A DNA stretch of 13,148 bases from SG8-41 sp032123035. Its GTDB lineage: Bacteria > Pseudomonadota > Gammaproteobacteria > Burkholderiales > SG8-41. The stretch lies in NCBI GenBank assembly GCA_032123035.1, contig JAQBFV010000003.1:1-13148 (forward strand). Reading direction: 5' to 3'. Position 1 is the first letter of the stretch, and the number at the start of each line of letters is the position of its first letter. A program made the translations under genes and the position numbers. Of the stretch, positions 5,403 through 12,092 are shown one piece after another. Below the pieces are notes generated by a model. The model had not been told where the DNA came from and searched no databases. It saw nothing but the letters and a program-made list of their open reading frames with translations.

Positions 5403-6635
5403 ATGCTCGAACTGAAGCCTTCTGCCGCATCGGGAAATTTGGGAGTCACGACCCGTCGCGACGACCGAATCAAGGGAATCGCGCCGGCGACGACCTCCCT
5501 GACGGTGCCCGTCTACGAAGAGGAACTCTGGACCAGCCGCCAGCGGCAGGCCAACGCCATCCACGAGGTGTCGTACCGCGGTTGCTTCAAGCCGCAACTG
5601 CCCAACTACTTTCTTGAGCGCCTGAGCAGCGAAGCTGATCTCGTCTACGACCCGTTCGGCGGTCGCGGCACAACCGCCATCGAGGCAGCCCTGCTTGGAC
5701 GCCGCGTGGTCGCAAACGACATCAATCCGCTGAGCGCAGTCCTGACCCGGCCGCGCCTCGAGGTGCCCAAGCTCGCCGATATCCAGAATCGGCTCCGCAC
5801 GCTGCGCATTCGCGCCAGCGCGGGCGCCGACATCGACCTGTCGATGTTCTACAACCGGAGGACCGAGAGCGAGCTCGTCACGCTGCGCGACTATCTGCGG
5901 CGCCGCCGTGATGCGGGCGAGGAGGACCCCGCCGACCGTTGGATCCGCATGGTCGCGACAAACCGCCTGACCGGCCACTCGCCCGGCTTCTTTTCTGTCT
6001 ACACGCTGCCGCCCAACCAGGCAGTCATGCCGGAAGACCAGCTGCGGATCAACCGCAAGCTCGGGCAGAAGCCGCCCTACCGCGACGTGCGCGCGCTCAT
6101 TCTGCGAAAATCCGTCCAGCTCCAGAGCGCGCTTACCGCTGCTGACCGGGCGCGATTACGCCGCGCTGCCGCGAATGCGGTCTTCCTCAACACCGATGCG
6201 TCGGCGACGAACGCGCTGCCGTCGAGCTGCGTGCAACTCACGATCACCTCACCGCCCTTCCTCGACGTCGTGCAGTACGCCCGCGACAACTGGCTGCGGT
6301 GCTGGTTCAACGGGCTCGACGCCGAAGCCATCGGGGAACGCATCACCATGGCAAAGACACCGGAAGAATGGGCTGGCGTGATGTCGCGCGTGTTCGCAGA
6401 GCTCCATCGCCTTACCGCGCCGGGCGGCTGGGTCGCATTCGAGGTGGGCGAAGTCCGGCGCGGCGAGATCCGGCTCGAGGAAATCGTCGCGCCGCTCGGC
6501 GTCGCCGCCGGCTTCGAATGCGGCGCCGTGCTGATCAATGCCCAGCGTTTTACCAAGACCGCCAACATCTGGGGCGTCGCTAACAACCGGCTCGGCACCA
6601 ACTCCAATCGCATTGTACTCTTCTGCAAACCTTGA
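5403..6635 (+). CDS. Site-specific DNA amino-methyltransferase (N4-C/N6-A type), solitary
   Basis: SAM-dependent DNA methylase of 410 residues. SAM-binding motif I is DPFGGRGTT (83-91), followed by ANDINPLS (104-111). The catalytic motif IV is TSPPF (282-286), the S/T-P-P form usual for N4-cytosine and some N6-adenine enzymes. A motif X-like segment HEVSYRGCFKPQLP (54-67) precedes motif I, and about 190 residues separate motifs I and IV. That order (X, I, probable target domain, IV) fits the alpha class. The C-terminal half carries GGWVAFEVGEVR (341-352), like later catalytic-domain strands. GGAGGG (5387-5392) supports the ATG. No restriction endonuclease is adjacent, so it is probably an orphan enzyme with a regulatory or protective role. 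Target sequence cannot be read from this. It is preceded by the 39-bp array. Confidence 0.92.
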   Translation: MLELKPSAASGNLGVTTRRDDRIKGIAPATTSLTVPVYEEELWTSRQRQANAIHEVSYRGCFKPQLPNYFLERLSSEADLVYDPFGGRGTTAIEAALLGRRVVANDINPLSAVLTRPRLEVPKLADIQNRLRTLRIRASAGADIDLSMFYNRRTESELVTLRDYLRRRRDAGEEDPADRWIRMVATNRLTGHSPGFFSVYTLPPNQAVMPEDQLRINRKLGQKPPYRDVRALILRKSVQLQSALTAADRARLRRAAANAVFLNTDASATNALPSSCVQLTITSPPFLDVVQYARDNWLRCWFNGLDAEAIGERITMAKTPEEWAGVMSRVFAELHRLTAPGGWVAFEVGEVRRGEIRLEEIVAPLGVAAGFECGAVLINAQRFTKTANIWGVANNRLGTNSNRIVLFCKP

Positions 6636-6640
6636 GTCCG

Positions 6641-6662
6641 TGCAGATGCCTTGCGATCTGCA
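6641..6662. other. Short stem-loop after the methyltransferase gene
   Basis: TGCAGAT (6641-6647) and ATCTGCA (6656-6662) form a 7-bp perfect stem with an 8-nt loop six bases after the stop codon. There is no T-run, so intrinsic termination is only a possibility. It is immediately followed by the 13-bp palindromic array. Confidence 0.35.
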
Positions 6663-6674
6663 GGGTCAGGAACT

Positions 6675-6793
6675 GGTGATGAGTACTGGTGATGAGAAGT
6701 GGTGATGGGTCCTGGTGATGAAAACCGGGTGGTAAATCACCACTTTTCATCACCATTATTCATCACCATTATTCATCACCATTATTCATCACT
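6675..6793. repeat. Palindromic 13-bp tandem array (GGTGATG family), copy 2
   Basis: GGTGATG begins at 6675, 6688, 6701 and 6714, exactly 13 bp apart. After a short centre containing AAAACCGG, the same central sequence as copy 1, the reverse-complement core begins at 6735 (variant AATCACC type), 6748, 6761, 6774 and 6787, again exactly 13 bp apart. Three right-arm linkers are identical (ATTATT), suggesting recent unit duplication there. The right arm overlaps the last codons and stop of the convergent hydroxy-acid oxidase gene. Confidence 0.95.
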
Positions 6794-7966
6794 ACGTTTA
6801 GTATCGACTCCGGGTCCTATTAGGTAATCACGACTAAGTGCGCTGACGCCTGGACAACCGATAAGACCGAGCACGCGGTCGATCTCGTCGCGGTAGATCT
6901 CGATCGCGCGCGCCGCGCCGGCTTCGCCTGCGATGGCCGTACCGTAGAGCGTCGCGCGCCCGATCAGCACCGCTGCGGCGCCGAGCGCCAGCGCCTTTAC
7001 GACGTCCGAGCCACGGCGAAAACCGCTGTCCACCATGACCGTGAGGCGCTTCCCGGCTGCCTCGACCACGGAGGGCAACACCTCGACGGGCGCCATTGTG
7101 CTGTCCACCGCGCGGCCGCCGTGATTCGAGACGATGACCCCGTCGGCTCCGCAATCCGCCGCGAGCAAGGCATCCTGCGCGCGCAGAATGCCCTTCACAA
7201 TCAACCGGTGCGGCCAGATACGGCGCAGGTCCTTAAGGTCGTCCCAAGTAAGCGAGTCCGTCACCATCATCGAACGTCCCATCGGCGCGGCGGTGATGCG
7301 AGCCTTCATGGCGGTCGGATAATTCTCGTAGCGCGGCATGCCGGAGGTCACGAGATAGCGCGCGAGCACGGTCGCCAGCCAGCGCGGGTGCATCAGCACA
7401 TCCGTCACGTTCCGGCGAGTGAAGCGGAAGGGAACCGTCATGCCGTTGCGCAGGTTGTATTCACGTCCCGGCGGCACCGGCGTGTCCACCGTGACCACCA
7501 GCGCCTGGTAACCGGCGGCCTTTGCGCGCTCGACGAGCCCGTGCGAAAGCGAACGGTCGGGCCACATGTAGATCTGGAACCAAAGCGTACCGCCTGCCTG
7601 CTCGGCGACCTTTTCCATGGCGGTCATGGAGCCAGTGGCAAGCGTGAAGGGAATGCCGGCCGTGGCCGCAGCGCGGGCGAGCGCGATTTCGCCTTCGAAC
7701 CAGTTCAGTCCCGCCGATCCTGTTGGGGCGATGGCGATCGGCATCTTGTGCCGGTTCCCGAAAAGCGTGATCTCCTGGCTGCGATGAGACGTGTCCACCA
7801 GCGCGTGGGGAGCGAGCTTGATACGCTCGAAGGCTTCGCGGTTGTTGACCAGCGCAACCTCGTCGCCGTTGCCGCGGTCCATGAACTCGAAGACGCCCTT
7901 CGGCAAACGCCGGCGCGCCAGCTCGCGCAGGTCCGCGATTTCGTAAGCCCCTAGAGTGTTATCCAT
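6782..7966 (-). CDS. FMN-dependent alpha-hydroxy-acid oxidase/dehydrogenase
   Basis: A 394-residue member of the glycolate oxidase / L-lactate dehydrogenase / mandelate dehydrogenase family, which oxidises (S)-2-hydroxy acids to 2-oxo acids. Equivalents of the active-site residues are present: Y133 in FQIYMW, D161 in VTVDTP, R168 in PPGREY, K258 in LIVKG, and H282 and R285 in SNHGGR. FMN phosphate-binding motifs DSGFRRGSDV (313-322) and LIGRATLYG (334-342) are intact. Unusual: the N-terminal tyrosine that contacts substrate carboxylate (Y24 of spinach glycolate oxidase) is F28 here. The last residues (SDE) and the stop are encoded by the 13-bp repeat array. The ATG at 7966 has no strong ribosome-binding site. 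It is the last gene of the minus-strand metabolic cluster. The substrate is not determinable. Confidence 0.94.
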   Translation of the reverse strand: MDNTLGAYEIADLRELARRRLPKGVFEFMDRGNGDEVALVNNREAFERIKLAPHALVDTSHRSQEITLFGNRHKMPIAIAPTGSAGLNWFEGEIALARAAATAGIPFTLATGSMTAMEKVAEQAGGTLWFQIYMWPDRSLSHGLVERAKAAGYQALVVTVDTPVPPGREYNLRNGMTVPFRFTRRNVTDVLMHPRWLATVLARYLVTSGMPRYENYPTAMKARITAAPMGRSMMVTDSLTWDDLKDLRRIWPHRLIVKGILRAQDALLAADCGADGVIVSNHGGRAVDSTMAPVEVLPSVVEAAGKRLTVMVDSGFRRGSDVVKALALGAAAVLIGRATLYGTAIAGEAGAARAIEIYRDEIDRVLGLIGCPGVSALSRDYLIGPGVDTKRSDE

Positions 7967-8020
7967 GTGCCGGTTCCAGGCTACGCGTCACTAGAACGTA
8001 TGCAAAAACCAAAAAACCAT

Positions 8021-8053
8021 TTAACCGCAGATAAACGCAGATAAACACAGATC
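8021..8053 (-). repeat. 10-bp tandem repeat (TTTATCTGCG family), copy 2
   Basis: On the plus strand the units are TTAACCGCAG (8021), ATAAACGCAG (8031) and ATAAACACAG (8041), the reverse complement of the copy at 2149. Read on the minus strand it lies about 55 bp upstream of the hydroxy-acid oxidase start. Confidence 0.85.
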
Positions 8054-8080
8054 AATACATACAAAAAAGCAGAAAACTCC

Positions 8081-8105
8081 GAACCCTGAACCCAGAACCT
8101 CGAAC
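8081..8105. repeat. 7-bp GAACCCT tandem repeat
   Basis: Units GAACCCT, GAACCCA and GAACCTC plus GAAC run with a 7-bp period. The sequence is related to the degenerate GGAACCT/TTGAACC arm at 111-167, so this is a dispersed member of the TTCAAGG family. Confidence 0.75.
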
Positions 8106-8145
8106 AGCTTTTTTAGCCGCCGATGCACGCCGAGAGCATCAAACG

Positions 8146-8183
8146 ACGATTTACGATTTACGATTTACGATTCACGTTTCACG
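8146..8183. repeat. 7-bp ACGATTT tandem repeat overlapping a stop codon
   Basis: Units ACGATTT (8146, 8153, 8160), ACGATTC (8167), ACGTTTC (8174) and a partial ACGG (8181) run with a 7-bp period. The stop codon of the minus-strand lyase-family gene (8179-8181) lies inside the last units. The same family in reverse complement is at 10133-10167. Confidence 0.88.
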
Positions 8184-9048
8184 GCTTCTCGACGGTGGCC
8201 TTCTCCAGCGCCAGCAACGCATCGAGCCCAAGCGTGTCGTGAAGCGCATCCTGCTCGGCCTTGCGCGACGCGCCGGCAAGCGCCGGAACGGGTTTGCCGG
8301 CCGCCAGCGCCTGGTACCCCTGCTGCATCGCGCGGTGAAACCACAATGCCGGGGTCGTGACCGACAACAGCCGATAGCCCAGCGCGCCCAGCTCGTAGAG
8401 GGAAATCCCGAGATCCTGCGGGCCGTCTCCCGGAAGGGAAAACATGAGCGGCGGCCCAAGGCGCTCGCCCACAAACCGCATCTCCTCCGGCGTGCGCGGC
8501 GAGATGTAGAGGACGTCTGCCCCCGCCTCGCGGTAGGCGGTCGCGCGGCGCAGTGCGTCGTCCATGTCGCTCGCACGCACCCCGTTGGTCCGCGCAATGA
8601 TGACGAACTCGCGGTCCCGGCGCGCGCGCACCGCTTCACGCACCTTCGCAACCATGAGCTCCTGCGGGATCATGTGCTCGATCCCGACGTGGTGATGCGC
8701 GCGCTTGGGCAGCAGCTGGTCTTCGATCTCGATGGCGCAGAATCCGGCGGCCTCCGCGGCCCTTACCGAATATCCCACGTGCATCGGGTCGCCCCAGCCG
8801 CACGTGCCGTCGAGGATCAATGGGAGATCGCAGGCCGCCCGGATCTCAACGCCCGCCTGGACCATCTCCGTGAGACTGAGGTTCGCCTCGAGCACGGCCT
8901 TGGCGTAGCCCATCAGTCCGCCGCCCAGGTAGAGCACCTCGAAGCCCGCCTGTTCCGCCAGCTTCGCGCTGAGCGGGTTGAACACGGCTGGCGCAAGCAG
9001 CGCGTCTTTTCCGGTCAGGACATCGCGAATCTTGATTGATGGTTTCAC
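8179..9048 (-). CDS. Isocitrate lyase/PEP mutase family protein
   Basis: A 289-residue alpha/beta-barrel protein of the superfamily whose members cleave or form C-C or P-C bonds of small oxo-acids, using Mg2+. From the GTG at 9048, visible features are PAVFNPLSAKLAEQAGFE (20-37), the metal/substrate motif DGTCGWGDP (80-88), IEIEDQ (106-111) and IIARTNG (150-156). The catalytic K-K/R-C-G-H loop of true isocitrate and methylisocitrate lyases is here K115-R-A-H-H, with no cysteine. A classical lyase mechanism is therefore unlikely; decarboxylase- or mutase-like relatives are better models. I preferred the GTG because GGAAGGG (9058-9064) lies nine bases upstream. A TTG at 9084 would add 12 residues and overlap the dehydrogenase stop. 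Translational coupling with the upstream dehydrogenase is likely. Confidence 0.9.
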   Translation of the reverse strand: MKPSIKIRDVLTGKDALLAPAVFNPLSAKLAEQAGFEVLYLGGGLMGYAKAVLEANLSLTEMVQAGVEIRAACDLPLILDGTCGWGDPMHVGYSVRAAEAAGFCAIEIEDQLLPKRAHHHVGIEHMIPQELMVAKVREAVRARRDREFVIIARTNGVRASDMDDALRRATAYREAGADVLYISPRTPEEMRFVGERLGPPLMFSLPGDGPQDLGISLYELGALGYRLLSVTTPALWFHRAMQQGYQALAAGKPVPALAGASRKAEQDALHDTLGLDALLALEKATVEKP

Positions 9049-9080
9049 GGCTGCTGGCCCTTCCGGATAAGCGCTGATCC

Positions 9081-10112
9081 TCAACCCATCATCAACGCGG
9101 CGCGGCCGGTGACGAGCCCCTTGTCGAGCTGTTGATGAACGGCCTCCGCCTCCGCCATCGGCACCTTCAGGTTCACCATGGGCCAGATGTCGCCGCGCGC
9201 GACCAGCTCGAGCGAATCGATGACTTCCTGCCGCGTTGCGTAGCGGCTGCCCATGACTTCCAGCTCGTTACGCTGGATCGCGCGGTCGGCGTGGAAACCC
9301 CGTCCCTGCCCGGCCAGCAGCGCAAGCCGGCCCCCCTTGTTGAGGCTGAGGATCGCCGCTTCAGTCGTCTCCGCCGTGCACACGAAATCAATCGCGACGT
9401 CCACGCCTTTGCCGCCGGTGAGCTCGCGCAGCTGTTCGTCGACCCGCCCCGTCGACGCGTCGACCGTCGCGTGTGCGCCCGCCTTGAGACATGCGTCGAA
9501 CTTGGAGGCCATGATCTCCACCCCGATGACTTTCCTCGCGCGCGCCCAGCGCGCGAGCATGAGCATATGCACGCCCAGCCCGCCGCCCGCACCGAACACG
9601 GCGACCGTGTCGCTGTAGCTGATCCGCGCCTTACGGATCAGCTTGACCGGCGTCGCAATCGCATCACAGGTAACGCCAACCTCGGCCGGATGTTTGCGCC
9701 AGTCGAGCCCGGCGGGCAATTTGATGAAATTGCGGGCCGGCAGCTTGATGTACTCGGCATAGCCGCCGTCGCAATCGCGACCGATATGGCCGGCGAGGTT
9801 ATCGCACAGCGTCTCACGGTTGATGCGGCACCAATGGCAGTGCCCGCAGGTGAGGTAGTAATAGGCCGTGACCGGGTCGCCCACTTTCAGCTGCGTCACC
9901 CCTGCTCCGACCGCCACGATCTCGCCGGTAATCTCGTGGCCCAGGATCCTGGGATACTGCACCGGATTGCGTCCGGCACGCGTATGGTGAACGGTCAGTC
10001 CAGCGCCACAGGCTAGGACCTTGGCAACCGCCTCGCGCGCGCCGGGCACCGGATCGGGAACCGTCTCCAGCGTGAAGGGCGCATTCTTGGCTTTCAGCAC
10101 CATCGCTTTCAC
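9081..10112 (-). CDS. Zinc-dependent alcohol dehydrogenase (MDR family)
   Basis: A 343-residue medium-chain dehydrogenase/reductase that would oxidise an alcohol or reduce an aldehyde or ketone with NAD. Catalytic-zinc ligands appear as C35, H59 with E60 (GHE), and C149. A four-cysteine structural zinc lobe is complete: C89, C92, C95 and C103. The Rossmann motif is GAGGGLG (174-180), with an acidic residue after the second strand (VGVEI... E199), which favours NAD over NADP. The GTG start at 10112 gives the usual MKAMVLK N-terminus and has AAGGGGG about seven bases upstream; an ATG at 10103 is an alternative. Its stop overlaps or closely precedes the lyase-family start, indicating one transcript. 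The substrate is unknown. Confidence 0.94.
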   Translation of the reverse strand: MKAMVLKAKNAPFTLETVPDPVPGAREAVAKVLACGAGLTVHHTRAGRNPVQYPRILGHEITGEIVAVGAGVTQLKVGDPVTAYYYLTCGHCHWCRINRETLCDNLAGHIGRDCDGGYAEYIKLPARNFIKLPAGLDWRKHPAEVGVTCDAIATPVKLIRKARISYSDTVAVFGAGGGLGVHMLMLARWARARKVIGVEIMASKFDACLKAGAHATVDASTGRVDEQLRELTGGKGVDVAIDFVCTAETTEAAILSLNKGGRLALLAGQGRGFHADRAIQRNELEVMGSRYATRQEVIDSLELVARGDIWPMVNLKVPMAEAEAVHQQLDKGLVTGRAALMMG

Positions 10113-10132
10113 CCGTGTTCCCCCTTGGTGGA

Positions 10133-10167
10133 TCGTGAATCGTGAAACGTGAATCGCAAATCGTGGT
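10133..10167. repeat. 7-bp TCGTGAA tandem repeat (reverse of ACGATTT family)
   Basis: Units TCGTGAA (10133, 10140), ACGTGAA (10147), TCGCAAA (10154) and TCGTGGT (10161) run with a 7-bp period. This is the reverse complement of the array at 8146-8183. It begins about 20 bp upstream (minus strand) of the alcohol dehydrogenase start. Confidence 0.85.
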
Positions 10168-10199
10168 TTGTTTCTCTCCGCGTGCTCCGCGGTTCAATC

Positions 10200-10235
10200 A
10201 TCTGTGTTTATCCGCGTTTATCTGCGGCTCAATTC
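10200..10235 (+). repeat. 10-bp tandem repeat (TTTATCTGCG family), copy 3
   Basis: Units TCTGTGTTTA (10201), TCCGCGTTTA (10211) and TCTGCGGCTC (10221) are followed by AATTCG. The end CTGCGGCTCAATT closely matches the end of the copy at 2149-2184 (CTGCGGCTCGATT). It lies nine bases beyond the stop of the ThDP enzyme. Confidence 0.87.
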
Positions 10236-10243
10236 GCAACGAA

Positions 10244-11944
10244 TCAATGTCCCCGCGCGCCGCCGCTCGGCAGCCACGCGGTCGGGGCGAGCGCCTGCTC
10301 CTCGCTAATGCAGTCGATCACTACCGGCTTGTTCATGGCCCACGCCTTCGGCAGCAGCTCCTTCAGCTCGCCCGGCTTCTCCACACGGAAGGCCGCGCAA
10401 CCGAGGGCTTCCGCTACTTTGGCGAGGTTGGCGTTCGTCTGGAAGCGCCACATTTCGCCGGAGAGCGTGTCGCGCTTCTCCTTGTACGCGGTGCGCACGA
10501 GCGGTATCTCCTGGTTGAGGGAGCTGTTGTTGTTGATCACCACGACCAGGTTGATGCCGTGCCGCGCCGCCGTTTCCAGCTCCGGGAGATGGTAGTAGGC
10601 ACCGCCGTCGCCCGTGAAACACAGCACCGGGCGGTCGGGCAGCGCGCACTTCACGCCCATCGCCCCGGGCAAGCCCCAGCCCAGGGAGCCCTCGCAGCGG
10701 ATGTAGCGCTGGCCGGGCCGCGTAATGTCGATCATCTGCCCGGTCCACATCCCGGCGTGCCCGGTGTCCGTCACGACGACCCCGTTATCGGGCAACGCCT
10801 CGGTGATCTCACGGCACAGGCGCTCGGGGCGAAGTGGCATGACCTCCGAGCACAGCATGGGCTCCATCTTCGCGCGCCACTCCTTCACCAGCTGCTGCAC
10901 GCGGCTGGTCCACGCTGCCGCGCTGTCGGACGCCCTGCGCTGCGCCGCATCCACCATCATGCGCAGGGCCACCTTGGCGTCCCCCAGCAGCGAAACCGCG
11001 TTGGGATAGTTGCGCCCCAGCTCGCCGCCATCGATGTCGAGCTGAATCACGGGCGTGCCAGCGGCCGGAATCTTCCAGTTGGCGGTCACCTGACCGCCGG
11101 TGTGGTTGCCGACGAAGAACACGAGATCGGCTTCGGACACGGCCTGGTTCGCGCAGGCCCGGGAGTAGACGCCCACGACGCCGACGCAAAGCGCGTGGTT
11201 GTCCGGGATCGCGCCCTTGGCTGTGAGCGACGTGGCGACGGGTATCTGCAGCTTCTCGGCCAGCTCGACGAGCTCAGCCTGCGCCTGCGACATGACCACT
11301 CCGCCGCCAGCGACGATGATCGGCCGCTGGGCCCTGGCGAGCTGCGCAACGGCCTCGCGCACCCGCTCCGGCTCGGGCGCTGGGCGGAACGCCGGCACGC
11401 GGGAGAACTGCGGTTCGCTGAGCGGCTGCAGGTCGGCCTCGGTCTCGACGCCTTGGCCGTGGGAGCCGCGCAACCGCAGGTGCACCGGTCCCGGCGCCCC
11501 CGAGGTCGCCACGCGGAAAGCCTGGCGCAGGAGATCGGGCAGCCGCGTCAATTCGTCCACTTCGACGCTGAGCTTCGTCACGGAGTCGAACTGCGTGAAA
11601 TCCTCCACCTCCTGGTAGGCGCGCCGGTAGCGCCCCGCAGTGGCGGGGCCGCCGGTGATTGCCACAACCGGGGAGCCCGCCATCCAGCTGTCGCGCAGCC
11701 CTGCCGCAAGGTTGGAAGCGCCGATCTGCTGCGCGAGGCAAACGCCAGGTCTGCCGGCGGCGCGTGCATAGCCGTCGGCCATATAGGCCGCCGCCTTCTC
11801 GCCGTGCGTGAGGATCTTGCGCACGCCGAGGCCGTCCATCTCGGCCATCGCCTCGAGCAGGATCGTGGGCACGAAGAAGACGTGCGTGACGCCATAACTT
11901 TTCACCATTTCTGCGAATGCGCGCGACCCGGTCATCCTTGGCAT
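10244..11944 (-). CDS. Thiamine-diphosphate-dependent enzyme, acetolactate synthase-like
   Basis: A 566-residue three-domain ThDP enzyme: N-terminal pyrimidine-binding domain (about 1-165), central domain (about 185-335) and C-terminal ThDP domain (about 370-540). The cofactor-activating glutamate is E49 in THGEKAAAYMADGYAR. The diphosphate/Mg2+ motif runs from GDGG at 445 to NN at 471-472. Presence of the glutamate argues against glyoxylate carboligase, which has valine there, although that enzyme would have suited a glycolate pathway. The large subunit of acetolactate synthase, an oxo-acid decarboxylase or a C-C lyase remain possible; no regulatory subunit gene is adjacent. The ATG at 11944 is supported by GGAGG at 11955-11959, ten bases upstream. 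It lies between the SMP-30-like gene and the alcohol dehydrogenase on the same strand. Confidence 0.94.
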   Translation of the reverse strand: MPRMTGSRAFAEMVKSYGVTHVFFVPTILLEAMAEMDGLGVRKILTHGEKAAAYMADGYARAAGRPGVCLAQQIGASNLAAGLRDSWMAGSPVVAITGGPATAGRYRRAYQEVEDFTQFDSVTKLSVEVDELTRLPDLLRQAFRVATSGAPGPVHLRLRGSHGQGVETEADLQPLSEPQFSRVPAFRPAPEPERVREAVAQLARAQRPIIVAGGGVVMSQAQAELVELAEKLQIPVATSLTAKGAIPDNHALCVGVVGVYSRACANQAVSEADLVFFVGNHTGGQVTANWKIPAAGTPVIQLDIDGGELGRNYPNAVSLLGDAKVALRMMVDAAQRRASDSAAAWTSRVQQLVKEWRAKMEPMLCSEVMPLRPERLCREITEALPDNGVVVTDTGHAGMWTGQMIDITRPGQRYIRCEGSLGWGLPGAMGVKCALPDRPVLCFTGDGGAYYHLPELETAARHGINLVVVINNNSSLNQEIPLVRTAYKEKRDTLSGEMWRFQTNANLAKVAEALGCAAFRVEKPGELKELLPKAWAMNKPVVIDCISEEQALAPTAWLPSGGARGH

Positions 11945-11988
11945 ATCGTTTATTCCTCCACAACCGATTTCAAAATAGACGCCTTACC

Positions 11989-12064
11989 ATTCACGATTTC
12001 CTGCGCGGCACGCCGACGGCAAGAAGGCTGTTAAATCAGCGTTCATCTGCGTTTATCTGCGGCT
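11989..12064. repeat. Mosaic of ACGATTT fragment and 10-bp TTTATCTGCG repeat, copy 4
   Basis: ATTCACGATTT (11989-11999) is about one and a half units of the 7-bp ACGATTT family. After some 35 bp of unrelated sequence, the 10-bp units GTTCATCTGC (12041) and GTTTATCTGC (12051) end in GGCTAA, with GCGGCT again forming the array end. Confidence 0.78.
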
Positions 12065-12092
12065 AATGTTGCTTTTGATCTGTCACGCGCTC

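Noticed and set aside
5241..5978. Minus-strand frame with 13-residue repeats across the methylase promoter region
   Set aside because: The peptide repeat is only the 39-bp DNA repeat read in frame (39 = 13 x 3), and the rest is antisense to the methyltransferase.
9132..10016. 294-codon plus-strand frame opposite the alcohol dehydrogenase
   Set aside because: Shadow of a well-supported zinc dehydrogenase; no domain or ribosome-binding support.
10244..11944. Glyoxylate carboligase (gcl), which would complete a glycolate pathway
   Set aside because: The cofactor-activating glutamate E49 is present; glyoxylate carboligase has valine at this position.
10142..12034. 630-codon plus-strand open frame
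   Set aside because: It lies antisense to the ThDP enzyme gene, whose protein has clear cofactor motifs; the antisense product is Arg/His-rich without recognisable domains. High-GC codon use leaves such shadow frames open.
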